From the IMG/VR virus record IMGVR_UViG_3300049841_000015, positions 1 through 22,532 of that record: a stretch of DNA of 22,532 nucleotides, one strand, 5' to 3'. The notes beneath the pieces were generated by a model that was not told the DNA's origin, did not search any database, and saw nothing but the letters and a program-made list of their open reading frames with translations. Source of the stretch: a virus. Of the stretch, positions 13,990 through 20,586 are shown piece after piece. The translations under genes and the position numbers were made by a program. Every line of letters begins with the position of its first letter. The stretch's first letter is position 1.

Positions 13990-16900
13990 GCTTCTTCCTC
14001 TTCACCTTGTCATGCTCGCGGCCTGCCCACTTGCCCCACACCGTGGGCGAGATGTAGGAATTGAGCGCCACGGCGCGAGTGTTGCCCAGATGCGCCGACA
14101 CGGCATCACCGACAGCCACGCGCGCCTTCTTGTACTCGCTCAGACTCTTCGGCTTGCCATGCTCGCTCAACCATTCCAGTGCCTTGTACGTGCCATGCCA
14201 CGTGCGGAAATCCTTGGCGCTGAAATCGTCCTTGGTCACTCGCTTGATGTAGCCATTGACGCGGGACTCGGTGGTGTCGAAGAGTCGATCTGTGGGTCCG
14301 CGCTTGGCTTGGGCGTTGCGGATGTAGGTGGCGAGCAGGGCGTCGTCCACGCTGTGTTCTTGCTTGACGGCGTGCTTACCGGGAAAACTGAACCGGATAG
14401 TATTCCCGGCAACACTAACATGCTCACTGAGGAGGGTGGACGCGCCATACGCCTTGCCTTTGCGGGTTTCGAATTCGTGTTCACCTCCTACGCGGAACCC
14501 GGTCTTGTCCATCAGCCGCACCACTGCCGCCGTATCCTTCTCGGACTTGGTGTTGCCGCGCCGGGTCATGTCGGCCTGTGCCTCTCTGCGGAGGTTGGGT
14601 AGGGCCGCATTGAAATCCTGCACGCGCGAGAACTTCTCGGCAGCGTTGCCTGCCGTGTTCTCTGCGCTGTACTTGTACTGAAGCTTGCCGTTCTTGGCCG
14701 TCCACGTCGCCTGCATCGGCGCGTTGGTATCCGGGTTCAGGTGCACGTTGATCGAGGCCGGGGGGATGGCCAGTGCCTTGAGCCGATCAGCAACCGCCTT
14801 GGGCACTTCGGTGTGATCGCCGCCATAGCGCCACACCTTGGCGTCGGGGTTGCGGTCATCGAAGTACATGCCCGTGCCTTCGCGCCACCTGCCGAGCGCA
14901 TCACGGGGCTGCGTGCCATCGGTATCGCGCTTCCACAGGCGGAACGTGTCGCCAATGGCCATGAAGTAGCTCATGTCCATCACGATGTCGTCGGCCTTCT
15001 TGGTGGTGTGAGCGTGGGCCGCAAGGATGCGCCGCGCCACGCGCTCGATTTCGTTGGCCTGCTCTTGGCCTTGCACCTCGCGCCCGAGCGATTGCAGGTG
15101 ATCCATCACCGCACGTTCGAACTGCTCCATGCCGAGCAGATTCATCGCCCGGTTCATCGCTTCCACTGTGGGGATCGCCTTGTGCCCCGGCTGCACGGCG
15201 TTGGCCGCAGTGGTGAACTTGCCGTCATCGTCGTGATTCGGGTTGAACTTGCTGACAATCTCTTCGGACTTGACAAGATAATTCTTGTCGGCGTCCTTGA
15301 TGCGCCGCACCTTGACGGTCTTGCCCTCGACAGCGGTCACCTCATACGTGCCCGAGGTCAACCACTCCTTCGCGTCGCGCAAACTGGGACTGTCGGTGTA
15401 CTTGGACACATAGATGCCCTTGGCGTCGCTCGCTTCCAACACCAACGTGACACCGGGCTTGCTGCGGTACTCACGCGGGGAGAACTCGTCACGCCGAAAC
15501 CTCTCGGCGAGCGCCGGGTCTTGCGTCCATGAGGTCAATGACTCGCTGAACTTGTCGCCCACTTGGAAGTCGCTGACACCACTCAAGCCACGGTACAGCG
15601 GCATCTTCAGCGGGGCCGTGCTGTTGATGTAGTCGATCACCTGCTTCGCCATGTCGTAGCGTTGCTGATCGTCTCCCTTGCAGTCGTAGCAGAGGTAATC
15701 ATTGCGCCGCATCCCCTCGATCACTGCGCGAGCCGCGTGCTGATAGTCGTTCCAGTCGAAATCACTCTCGGTCCAACCACGCACGAAGTCGGCAATTTCC
15801 TCGGGCAAATCTTGGGAGGAGGCAAAGCGCCCGAGACGGTCGTGGTTACGGTTGAATTTGAGGATCGAGGAAAATTGATTCTTTTCGGATTGCGGTTGCG
15901 GTGAGGAAATTGCAGATGTCTGCACGCAAAAGATCACCGTGTAGTAGATCGGGCCGTCTTCCGCCTTGGTCTCGCGGGGGTGCAGCGGATGCTTGGGGTG
16001 GTGCCGTGCACTCTCCCACTTGTCGCTGTGTCCCTCCTGATACGCCACGATCCATTCGGGTGGAATGCTCGCGGGCAAGCGAAAGGTCTTCGAAGACTCG
16101 GTGAAGTATTCGTCCTGCACCAACTTCTGCCGCGCTTCGGGGGGAAGCTTCACCTTGAGGACGATGGGATCGCCTCGGTCCCAACGGTCGCCATTCTTCG
16201 ACCATGCGTAAGCCGCTTCGGGATCGCTCACCAGATAGACCGACTTGCCGCGCTCGTCGTTGTAGTAACCGGGACTGAAGTTGCGGTTGGGGGGATCGAG
16301 TACCAGTCCCTTCTGCATGATGCTGTCGAGGGCTTCGGAGGTGGTGCCATGGAACTGGGTGGCACGGGCCAAGTTCCTGAACAGTTCGTCGTTGTGCATC
16401 CGCACGCGCACGTAGTCGCTGATCTGCGATTGCCGCTCGTACATGTTGGCGATGCGCTGCTCTTTGGGCGACATCCGCGAGTACGGCTTCTGCCCTTCGG
16501 GGTAGGCGGGCAGCATGGCGTTGAGCGTGGACACTGCCTTGTTGATGGTGTGCCAATCCATCTTGGGCAGCACGTCTTCACGGAAGGCTTTCCACCGGGT
16601 GAACTGGGGATCGTCTTCCGGCTTGTCGGGGTTGAACAGGTAGGCCGCGATTTGTGACTCGGCAGTGGCGAACCTGCCACGCTCGTCGTGGAAATGGTTG
16701 TACTTGCGGACTTTTGCAGATGTCTGCAAAACCATGCCGTAGTGCCACTGCCGCTTGAAGCGTTGCTTCTTGGGGCCGAGCGTGGGGGGCAACCTGCCGC
16801 CGCGATCAAGATCGGCTTGCGCCATGTCTTCCTTGCGCGTGGGGTCCATCCACCGGGCCTCTTGGGCTTTGATGAAGGCCGGGTAGTCCTTGCTGTAGGT

Positions 16901-17617
16901 CTCGATGGCCTTGGCCATGGCTTCGCGCTTGGGGTGATCCGCCGTGCCGCGCGCATAGGCGAAGGCGCAGGCGAACCACTCCTGATCGTTGGTGCGCGCG
17001 TACATGCCCAGTGGGTAGGGCGGGTCATGCGGGGGGCCATGGGCGATGTGCTGAATCTCTTGCACCAGTCGCCCGAATCCGCGCTTGGACGATTCGGGGC
17101 CACCCGTCTCCACGTTCATGAAGTGGTGGCCGAACTCATGGTCGATGATCGACTTGATGCTGCCGGTGCCATCGGGATGGAAGCCGCTGTCGATGGCCTG
17201 CTTCAACTCGGTCTTGAAGGATTCGCCGGGTTGCTTGTTGAGGACGCCCAGACTGTTCCTGATGCCCCAGTAGTGGGGGTTGAGGAACATATAGCCGGTC
17301 ACGGACATGCCCGCCCATGCGTTGAGCATGGTGTCGAACAGATCGGTGCCCTTGTTGGTGATGCTGATGCCGCGCAGCCCTTTGAAGGCGTAGGGGTAGT
17401 CGGTGGCCAGTTTATCCACGGCCATGGCCACCTCGCGCACCATCTCGGGCACGCCGTCGCGCAGCTTGAATTCCTTGCCGGGGTACTTCTCCGACAGCAA
17501 CTTCTCTACAGAATAGGCACCCTTGCCCTCGTACTCACCGCCCCCTTCGGAGGTGGTGAAGCGCCCGTCATGTGGGTCGTGATTCGGGTTGTACTTGAGG
17601 ACGGACTGCCAATCCAT
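13976..17617 (-). CDS. four-module tagged polyprotein: metallopeptidase, two ADP-ribosyltransferase-like domains, topoisomerase IB
   Basis: One frame of 1213 residues with no internal stop. The start ATG at 17617 (MDWQSVLKYN) follows GGGAAGAG; the frame is open further upstream but shadows the preceding gene. Module 1 (1-294): tag at 8-20, gluzincin-like HEFGHH at 160-165, probable third ligand E213 in EWFACAFAYA. Module 2 (295-565): LQTSA, tag at 305-316, then FHGTT (H423), SVYLVSDPEAAYAW (459-472) and SIPPEW, an H-Y-E-like ART or 2'-phosphotransferase-like fold. Module 3 (566-786): VQTSA, tag at 587-598, then LYRGLS (R676), SLTSWT, and KEWLTSGTYEV (E751), an R-S-E type ART. Module 4 (787-1213): tag at 790-801, then a full poxvirus-type topoisomerase IB: R1042, K1081, KDFRTWHGT (R1138), LGNTRAVALNSYISP (N1179, Y1188). 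The stop overlaps the next start by 14 bp. Each module could act alone after cleavage at the tags. The domain calls are by eye. Confidence 0.85.
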   Translation of the reverse strand: MDWQSVLKYNPNHDPHDGRFTTSEGGGEYEGKGAYSVEKLLSEKYPGKEFKLRDGVPEMVREVAMAVDKLATDYPYAFKGLRGISITNKGTDLFDTMLNAWAGMSVTGYMFLNPHYWGIRNSLGVLNKQPGESFKTELKQAIDSGFHPDGTGSIKSIIDHEFGHHFMNVETGGPESSKRGFGRLVQEIQHIAHGPPHDPPYPLGMYARTNDQEWFACAFAYARGTADHPKREAMAKAIETYSKDYPAFIKAQEARWMDPTRKEDMAQADLDRGGRLPPTLGPKKQRFKRQWHYGMVLQTSAKVRKYNHFHDERGRFATAESQIAAYLFNPDKPEDDPQFTRWKAFREDVLPKMDWHTINKAVSTLNAMLPAYPEGQKPYSRMSPKEQRIANMYERQSQISDYVRVRMHNDELFRNLARATQFHGTTSEALDSIMQKGLVLDPPNRNFSPGYYNDERGKSVYLVSDPEAAYAWSKNGDRWDRGDPIVLKVKLPPEARQKLVQDEYFTESSKTFRLPASIPPEWIVAYQEGHSDKWESARHHPKHPLHPRETKAEDGPIYYTVIFCVQTSAISSPQPQSEKNQFSSILKFNRNHDRLGRFASSQDLPEEIADFVRGWTESDFDWNDYQHAARAVIEGMRRNDYLCYDCKGDDQQRYDMAKQVIDYINSTAPLKMPLYRGLSGVSDFQVGDKFSESLTSWTQDPALAERFRRDEFSPREYRSKPGVTLVLEASDAKGIYVSKYTDSPSLRDAKEWLTSGTYEVTAVEGKTVKVRRIKDADKNYLVKSEEIVSKFNPNHDDDGKFTTAANAVQPGHKAIPTVEAMNRAMNLLGMEQFERAVMDHLQSLGREVQGQEQANEIERVARRILAAHAHTTKKADDIVMDMSYFMAIGDTFRLWKRDTDGTQPRDALGRWREGTGMYFDDRNPDAKVWRYGGDHTEVPKAVADRLKALAIPPASINVHLNPDTNAPMQATWTAKNGKLQYKYSAENTAGNAAEKFSRVQDFNAALPNLRREAQADMTRRGNTKSEKDTAAVVRLMDKTGFRVGGEHEFETRKGKAYGASTLLSEHVSVAGNTIRFSFPGKHAVKQEHSVDDALLATYIRNAQAKRGPTDRLFDTTESRVNGYIKRVTKDDFSAKDFRTWHGTYKALEWLSEHGKPKSLSEYKKARVAVGDAVSAHLGNTRAVALNSYISPTVWGKWAGREHDKVKRKKHEDE
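15272..15289. repeat. inverted repeat of a different sequence at a module boundary
   Basis: GACAAGA TAAT TCTTGTC has perfect 7-bp arms and a 4-nt centre. It lies 21 nt before the tag of the topoisomerase module, where other modules have the GCAGA...TCTGC palindrome. Confidence 0.6.
15910..15925. repeat. 16-bp palindrome, copy 6
   Basis: Minus strand GTGCAGACATCTGCAA, one outer mismatch. It encodes VQTSA at the boundary of modules 2 and 3 of the polyprotein, about 50 nt before the tag. Confidence 0.85.
16714..16729. repeat. 16-bp palindrome, copy 7
   Basis: Minus strand TTGCAGACATCTGCAA with perfect arms. It encodes LQTSA at the boundary of modules 1 and 2 of the polyprotein, 8 nt before the tag. 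Confidence 0.85.
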
Positions 17618-17795
17618 AGCTCTTCCCACCGGGTTTGGGTTCGTAGTGCACGCCATTATCACCCGGTGCGGGGAACCTGTGGTCGAGCGAGTTGAGGAGG
17701 ATGACGAGAGGGATGCCTTCGGAAAATGCCTTGCAACTGAACTCGCCTTTATTGAGATGGGCGCAGCCCATGCACATCGGTACACCAGCAATCAT
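17568..17795 (-). CDS. small cysteine-motif phage protein
   Basis: The ATG at 17795 overlaps the protease stop by 4 bp (ATGA), giving 75 residues. A further upstream ATG at 17810 in the same frame would overlap the protease gene and is less likely. The N-terminal half contains CMGCAHLNKGEFSCKAF followed by SEGIPLVILLNSLDH and PAPGDNGVHYEPK. This Cys-x-x-Cys...Cys-x-AF...GIP...DH...PGDNG pattern recurs, to my knowledge, in small proteins of phage head clusters whose function is unknown; the cysteines could bind metal. The 3' end overlaps the start of the polyprotein gene by 50 bp in another frame. The gene itself is well supported; the function is unknown. Confidence 0.7.
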   Translation of the reverse strand: MIAGVPMCMGCAHLNKGEFSCKAFSEGIPLVILLNSLDHRFPAPGDNGVHYEPKPGGKSYGLAVRPQVQPESRPT

Positions 17796-18385
17796 GACGC
17801 TTCCTTCCATGTCAGCTTTTCAACATAGCTGAAACGATGATTGTGCCCGTTGGCAGGCTCAGTCACCGTGCCCCGTTTAATCACGTGGGAATGGCCGTTG
17901 ACACTGGACGTGGTGCCGCCAAGAAACCGTCCGTTGTCATCGTAAGACACGAAGAATTCGTGATCGTGGCCGTCTTCATGCTTGGTGACGCGACCCATGA
18001 TCACGGGCGGGATTTCGACTTCCATCTGCGACTTGCGGCGAGTGACCAACGCTTCCATGGAGAAGCCGTTGATTTCGCCCTTCTTCACCATGCTCCACAC
18101 CTGCTTGTCGGGCACGTGCACGCCGACTACCCATGCGCCTTCGATGAAGTGCGGATCACCCTTGCGGGCGATGAAGCTCTCGATGACCGCCGCCCCGGCG
18201 ACGATCTTGTTGTTGTGCTGAAGATCAACCTTGTCGGTCTTCTTCTCGCGCATGAACTTGTACGCCATCGCCTGAATCTCTTCCGCCGTCATGATGTCGC
18301 CATCGGCGTCGGGGATATTGGGGGCGTACACCTCCCCCCAGACCATCTGTTGGTCTTCGGAGGCGAGCTTCAGTTGGGCGTCCAT
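17792..18385 (-). CDS. XkdF-like prohead serine protease (peptidase S78_2 type)
   Basis: The product has 197 residues. Residues 13-45 (QMVWGEVYAPNIPDADGD then IMTAEEIQAMAYKFM) match the start of the XkdF family, thought to be prohead maturation proteases that trim scaffold and capsid proteins inside the procapsid. Likely catalytic residues are H57 (in DLQHNN) and S109 (in GFSMEA). The C-terminus carries three His-rich motifs (GHDHEF, NGHSH, NGHNHRF) that may bind metal. Between them, residues 148-157 read YDDNGRFLGG, which resembles the DxxGRF core of the cargo tag. The gene abuts the tagged gene upstream, and its stop overlaps the next start by 4 bp. Its place among the polyprotein genes makes it the natural candidate for their processing; that link is inference. 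Confidence 0.85.
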   Translation of the reverse strand: MDAQLKLASEDQQMVWGEVYAPNIPDADGDIMTAEEIQAMAYKFMREKKTDKVDLQHNNKIVAGAAVIESFIARKGDPHFIEGAWVVGVHVPDKQVWSMVKKGEINGFSMEALVTRRKSQMEVEIPPVIMGRVTKHEDGHDHEFFVSYDDNGRFLGGTTSSVNGHSHVIKRGTVTEPANGHNHRFSYVEKLTWKEAS

Positions 18386-18997
18386 CTACGGTCCCGGCTT
18401 CTTGAACTGGATCGTATTGGTGATGGGACTGGCGTCGTGCCCGAAGCGGTAGTAGAGGTGGAACTTCTCCGCTTGCTTGGGCGACATGGTGTAGCCATGC
18501 TCGCGGTTGGTGTAGTGACCGCCGACCGCTTCGGCAAGCCTGCCCGCACGGGTCTTGAAGCCGTCTTGGCCGGGAGCCTGCACCAACACCTTGCCGCGAG
18601 CGTAGCGCGCAGGTTGGATGGCGTACTCGCCATGGTGATCCTTGGTGCCTCCCTTGACCGCAGGGAACTCCAACCGGCCATTCATACCCGGTGCGCGGGG
18701 CACCTTCAGTTCGCGGTCAGCGAGCGCATGACTGTACTGGTCCTGCTCCTTGGCCTTGGCCTGCTCCCATGTCATGGCCGTGCCTTCGCGCATCGCTTGC
18801 GCCATGCGACGGGCGTTGTACTGCTCGCGGGTCTCCCCCGGCAGGAAGCCCTTGGCCGAAGCAGGGTGCGTTTCGCGCATCCGCTCCGTGGTCTTGGCGT
18901 TGGTGGTGGAGATGAAGGTCGCTCCCTCGCCCGAGGTGAAGCGACCATCCGGCCCGTGGTTGGGGTTGAACTTGCGCGTGCGGAAAAAGTGGTTCAT
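18386..18997 (-). CDS. tagged protein of unknown function
   Basis: The ATG is preceded by AGGAGG with a 7-nt spacer and follows the upstream stop closely. The product has 203 residues. It opens with MNHFFRTRKFNPNHGPDGRF, the same N-terminal tag as its neighbours, followed by TSGEGA. The middle (about 40-110) is charged and probably helical. The C-terminal part (about 143-195) contains GFKTRAGRLAEAVGGHYTNR and GYTMSPKQAEKFHLYYRFG. I have the impression that this segment occurs as a small domain in other phage clusters, but I cannot name it. The stop TAG directly abuts the ATG of the XkdF protease gene, so the two are probably translated together. A cargo or protease-partner role is inferred from the tag and location only. 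Confidence 0.75.
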   Translation of the reverse strand: MNHFFRTRKFNPNHGPDGRFTSGEGATFISTTNAKTTERMRETHPASAKGFLPGETREQYNARRMAQAMREGTAMTWEQAKAKEQDQYSHALADRELKVPRAPGMNGRLEFPAVKGGTKDHHGEYAIQPARYARGKVLVQAPGQDGFKTRAGRLAEAVGGHYTNREHGYTMSPKQAEKFHLYYRFGHDASPITNTIQFKKPGP

Positions 18998-19007
18998 GGC
19001 GGGCCTC

Positions 19008-20465
19008 CTAGAGGCCCATGGCCCGAACCTTCTTCTTCAGGTCACCCTGCTTCGGGGTGTGCGTCACCTTCTGCCACGATCCGCCGACATTGGCGTGGGT
19101 GATGTCGTGACTGTAGACCGACCCCATCTCGGTGTAGTCGCCGTAGACCGTGGCAAGCCGGGTGTTGCCCTTCTTGTTGTCCTCGATCTTGGCTTCCCAT
19201 CCGTTGCGGAGGCGCACCTTGGTGCCGCGCTTCAGGTCGTTGGTGAACAGCGCGGACGGGCCTGCCACGGGCTTGCCGAGCGGTTGAGCGTTGCCATGCT
19301 CGCCCGAGGTGAGACCCGTGCTTCCCGGCGTATTGTCGCCGTCCGTGGCCTTGTTCTCGCCGCTGCGCGGGCCATCGGCAGTGCCCACCGGGCCGACTGC
19401 GCCCACCCCGGCGTTCTCGGTGGACTTGTTGTCGCCGCCACGCACGCCACCGGCATCCTGCCCGGTGACCTTGGGTGCGCCGGTCAGTGTGTCGTTCTGT
19501 TGCGCGACCGCAGGCGTCCCGGCGTTCTCCCCCGAGCGCGGACCCGACACCGACGTATCGTGCAGAGGTGCGTTGTTGGGGACCGCCTTGTTGTCGCCCG
19601 AGCGCGTACCGCCTGCGTCCTGACCATCGACCGAAGTGGCCGGGGCCGGGGCCATCTTGACCGGATCGGTGCGGGGGTCGTTGCCGCGATTCGCGGACGT
19701 GCCCTGCGACTCACCGCTGCGCGGACCTTGAACCGGGGGTTGAGCATTCTTGCCCTCCGTTCCCGAGGGCATACCGGAAGCGAAGCGACCGGAAGCATCG
19801 TGGTTGATGTTGTACTTCAGAACCTTGCTGAAATCTTGCTTCATGGTCGTCTCCTCAACTTGGGAATCGCGGGGTGCTTCTTCCTTTTGCCGCTTGGCGT
19901 AAATCTTGGCCTGATGTTCCTTCATCTTGCCATAGGCGGCGCTGACTTCTCCGTAGCGCGGGTGATCCGGGGTGACGTGGATCGTGTCCTTGTCGAAGTA
20001 GTCGGTCATCGAGTCCGACTCGTTGCGGACCTTGAACTGTTCGTGCACCGCCTTCGGCAGACTGGCGTAGCCGCGTGCGTAGATGGCGATGGTGCCCTCG
20101 GGCAGGCCCGACTCCTTGGTGTAGCTGCCGCCTGAGTACCACACGCCGTGCAGCTTGCCTTCCTTGTCCTTGATGCCGTTGTACATGAAGCGCACGTCAT
20201 CGGGGGTGGCAGGCTTGGTGGGTGCGCCGCCATCGGTCGCCGTGGACAGCGGACCCGTGGGGATGCCGCCCATGCGCTCCTTGAAGCTCGCGTGGGCCGC
20301 TGCGCGATCTGCGTCGGAGACGGCACGTTGTGCGTCAGGATTGACCGAGGGCGTCGGCCCTTCGAACTCGGCTGCGGCACTCGCGCCCGCGCTTACGCCC
20401 GAGGCGAACCTGCCTTTCTCATCGTGATTGGCGTTGTACTTTTTGGTACGGGTGAAGAAGGACAT
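19008..20465 (-). CDS. two-module tagged protein (unknown domain + Gly-rich repeats with SH3-like C-terminus)
   Basis: The frame encodes 485 residues and starts at an ATG with a strong leader (GAGGAG, 5-nt spacer). Module 1 (residues 1-207) opens with the tag KKYNANHDEKGRF (8-20) and carries an unrecognised domain (about 85-190). Module 2 begins at an internal in-frame ATG (19844) that has its own GAGGAG leader and opens with VLKYNINHDASGRF. After this tag come alternating Gly-rich motifs, GPRSGE[SN] and QDAGG[TV]RxGDNK, over about 150 residues. The last 80 residues (DLKRGTKVRLRNGWEAKIED...MGSVYSHDI) resemble a small SH3-like domain common in phage structural clusters. The product could be made as one fusion protein, as a separate C-terminal protein from the internal start, or both. 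The role is probably virion cargo or a capsid-associated protein; this is inference from the shared tag and the position next to the protease. Confidence 0.75.
   Translation of the reverse strand: MSFFTRTKKYNANHDEKGRFASGVSAGASAAAEFEGPTPSVNPDAQRAVSDADRAAAHASFKERMGGIPTGPLSTATDGGAPTKPATPDDVRFMYNGIKDKEGKLHGVWYSGGSYTKESGLPEGTIAIYARGYASLPKAVHEQFKVRNESDSMTDYFDKDTIHVTPDHPRYGEVSAAYGKMKEHQAKIYAKRQKEEAPRDSQVEETTMKQDFSKVLKYNINHDASGRFASGMPSGTEGKNAQPPVQGPRSGESQGTSANRGNDPRTDPVKMAPAPATSVDGQDAGGTRSGDNKAVPNNAPLHDTSVSGPRSGENAGTPAVAQQNDTLTGAPKVTGQDAGGVRGGDNKSTENAGVGAVGPVGTADGPRSGENKATDGDNTPGSTGLTSGEHGNAQPLGKPVAGPSALFTNDLKRGTKVRLRNGWEAKIEDNKKGNTRLATVYGDYTEMGSVYSHDITHANVGGSWQKVTHTPKQGDLKKKVRAMGL
19850..19872 (-). 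repeat. 23-bp direct repeat, copy B (inside the 485-residue ORF)
   Basis: Identical to copy A over 23 bp, but read as codons RDSQVEET inside the ORF. It places GAGGAG 6 nt before an in-frame ATG (19844) that opens the second tagged module, so a ribosome binding site is retained within coding sequence. Confidence 0.8.
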
Positions 20466-20469
20466 GGGT

Positions 20470-20492
20470 TCTCCTCAACTTGGGAATCGCGG
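20470..20492 (-). repeat. 23-bp direct repeat, copy A (non-coding leader)
   Basis: Contains CTCCTCAACTTGGGAATCGC (plus strand). On the minus strand it supplies the GAGGAG Shine-Dalgarno sequence of the 485-residue ORF, after the stop of the 30-residue peptide. Confidence 0.8.
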
Positions 20493-20493
20493 A

Positions 20494-20586
20494 CTACCGG
20501 GGCCAGTACACGTACACGCACACCAGAGCAATGACGACGGCAATGACGATGAGGTTGAGCTTGGTCTGACTCTTCATGTTGCTCAT
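20494..20586 (-). CDS. 30-residue single-TM peptide
   Basis: The ORF is ATG to TAG, 30 codons. Its ATG overlaps the stop of the upstream gene by 4 bp (ATGA), which favours coupled translation. The peptide has a short basic N-terminus (MSNMKSQTK) followed by one uninterrupted hydrophobic stretch (LNLIVIAVVIALVCVYVY) and ends WPR, the layout of a small bitopic membrane protein. Downstream lies the Shine-Dalgarno leader of the next gene. No function can be assigned. A small holin-like or anchoring peptide working with the TM protein just upstream is possible. The hydrophobic composition and the coupling make chance unlikely, but expression is unproven. Confidence 0.6.
   Translation of the reverse strand: MSNMKSQTKLNLIVIAVVIALVCVYVYWPR

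Noticed and set aside
17618-17791. An upstream extension of the polyprotein to an ATG at 17791
   Set aside because: The extension is an out-of-frame reading of the small cysteine-motif gene; the ATG at 17617 has a purine-rich site and begins right before the tag, as in the sibling genes.
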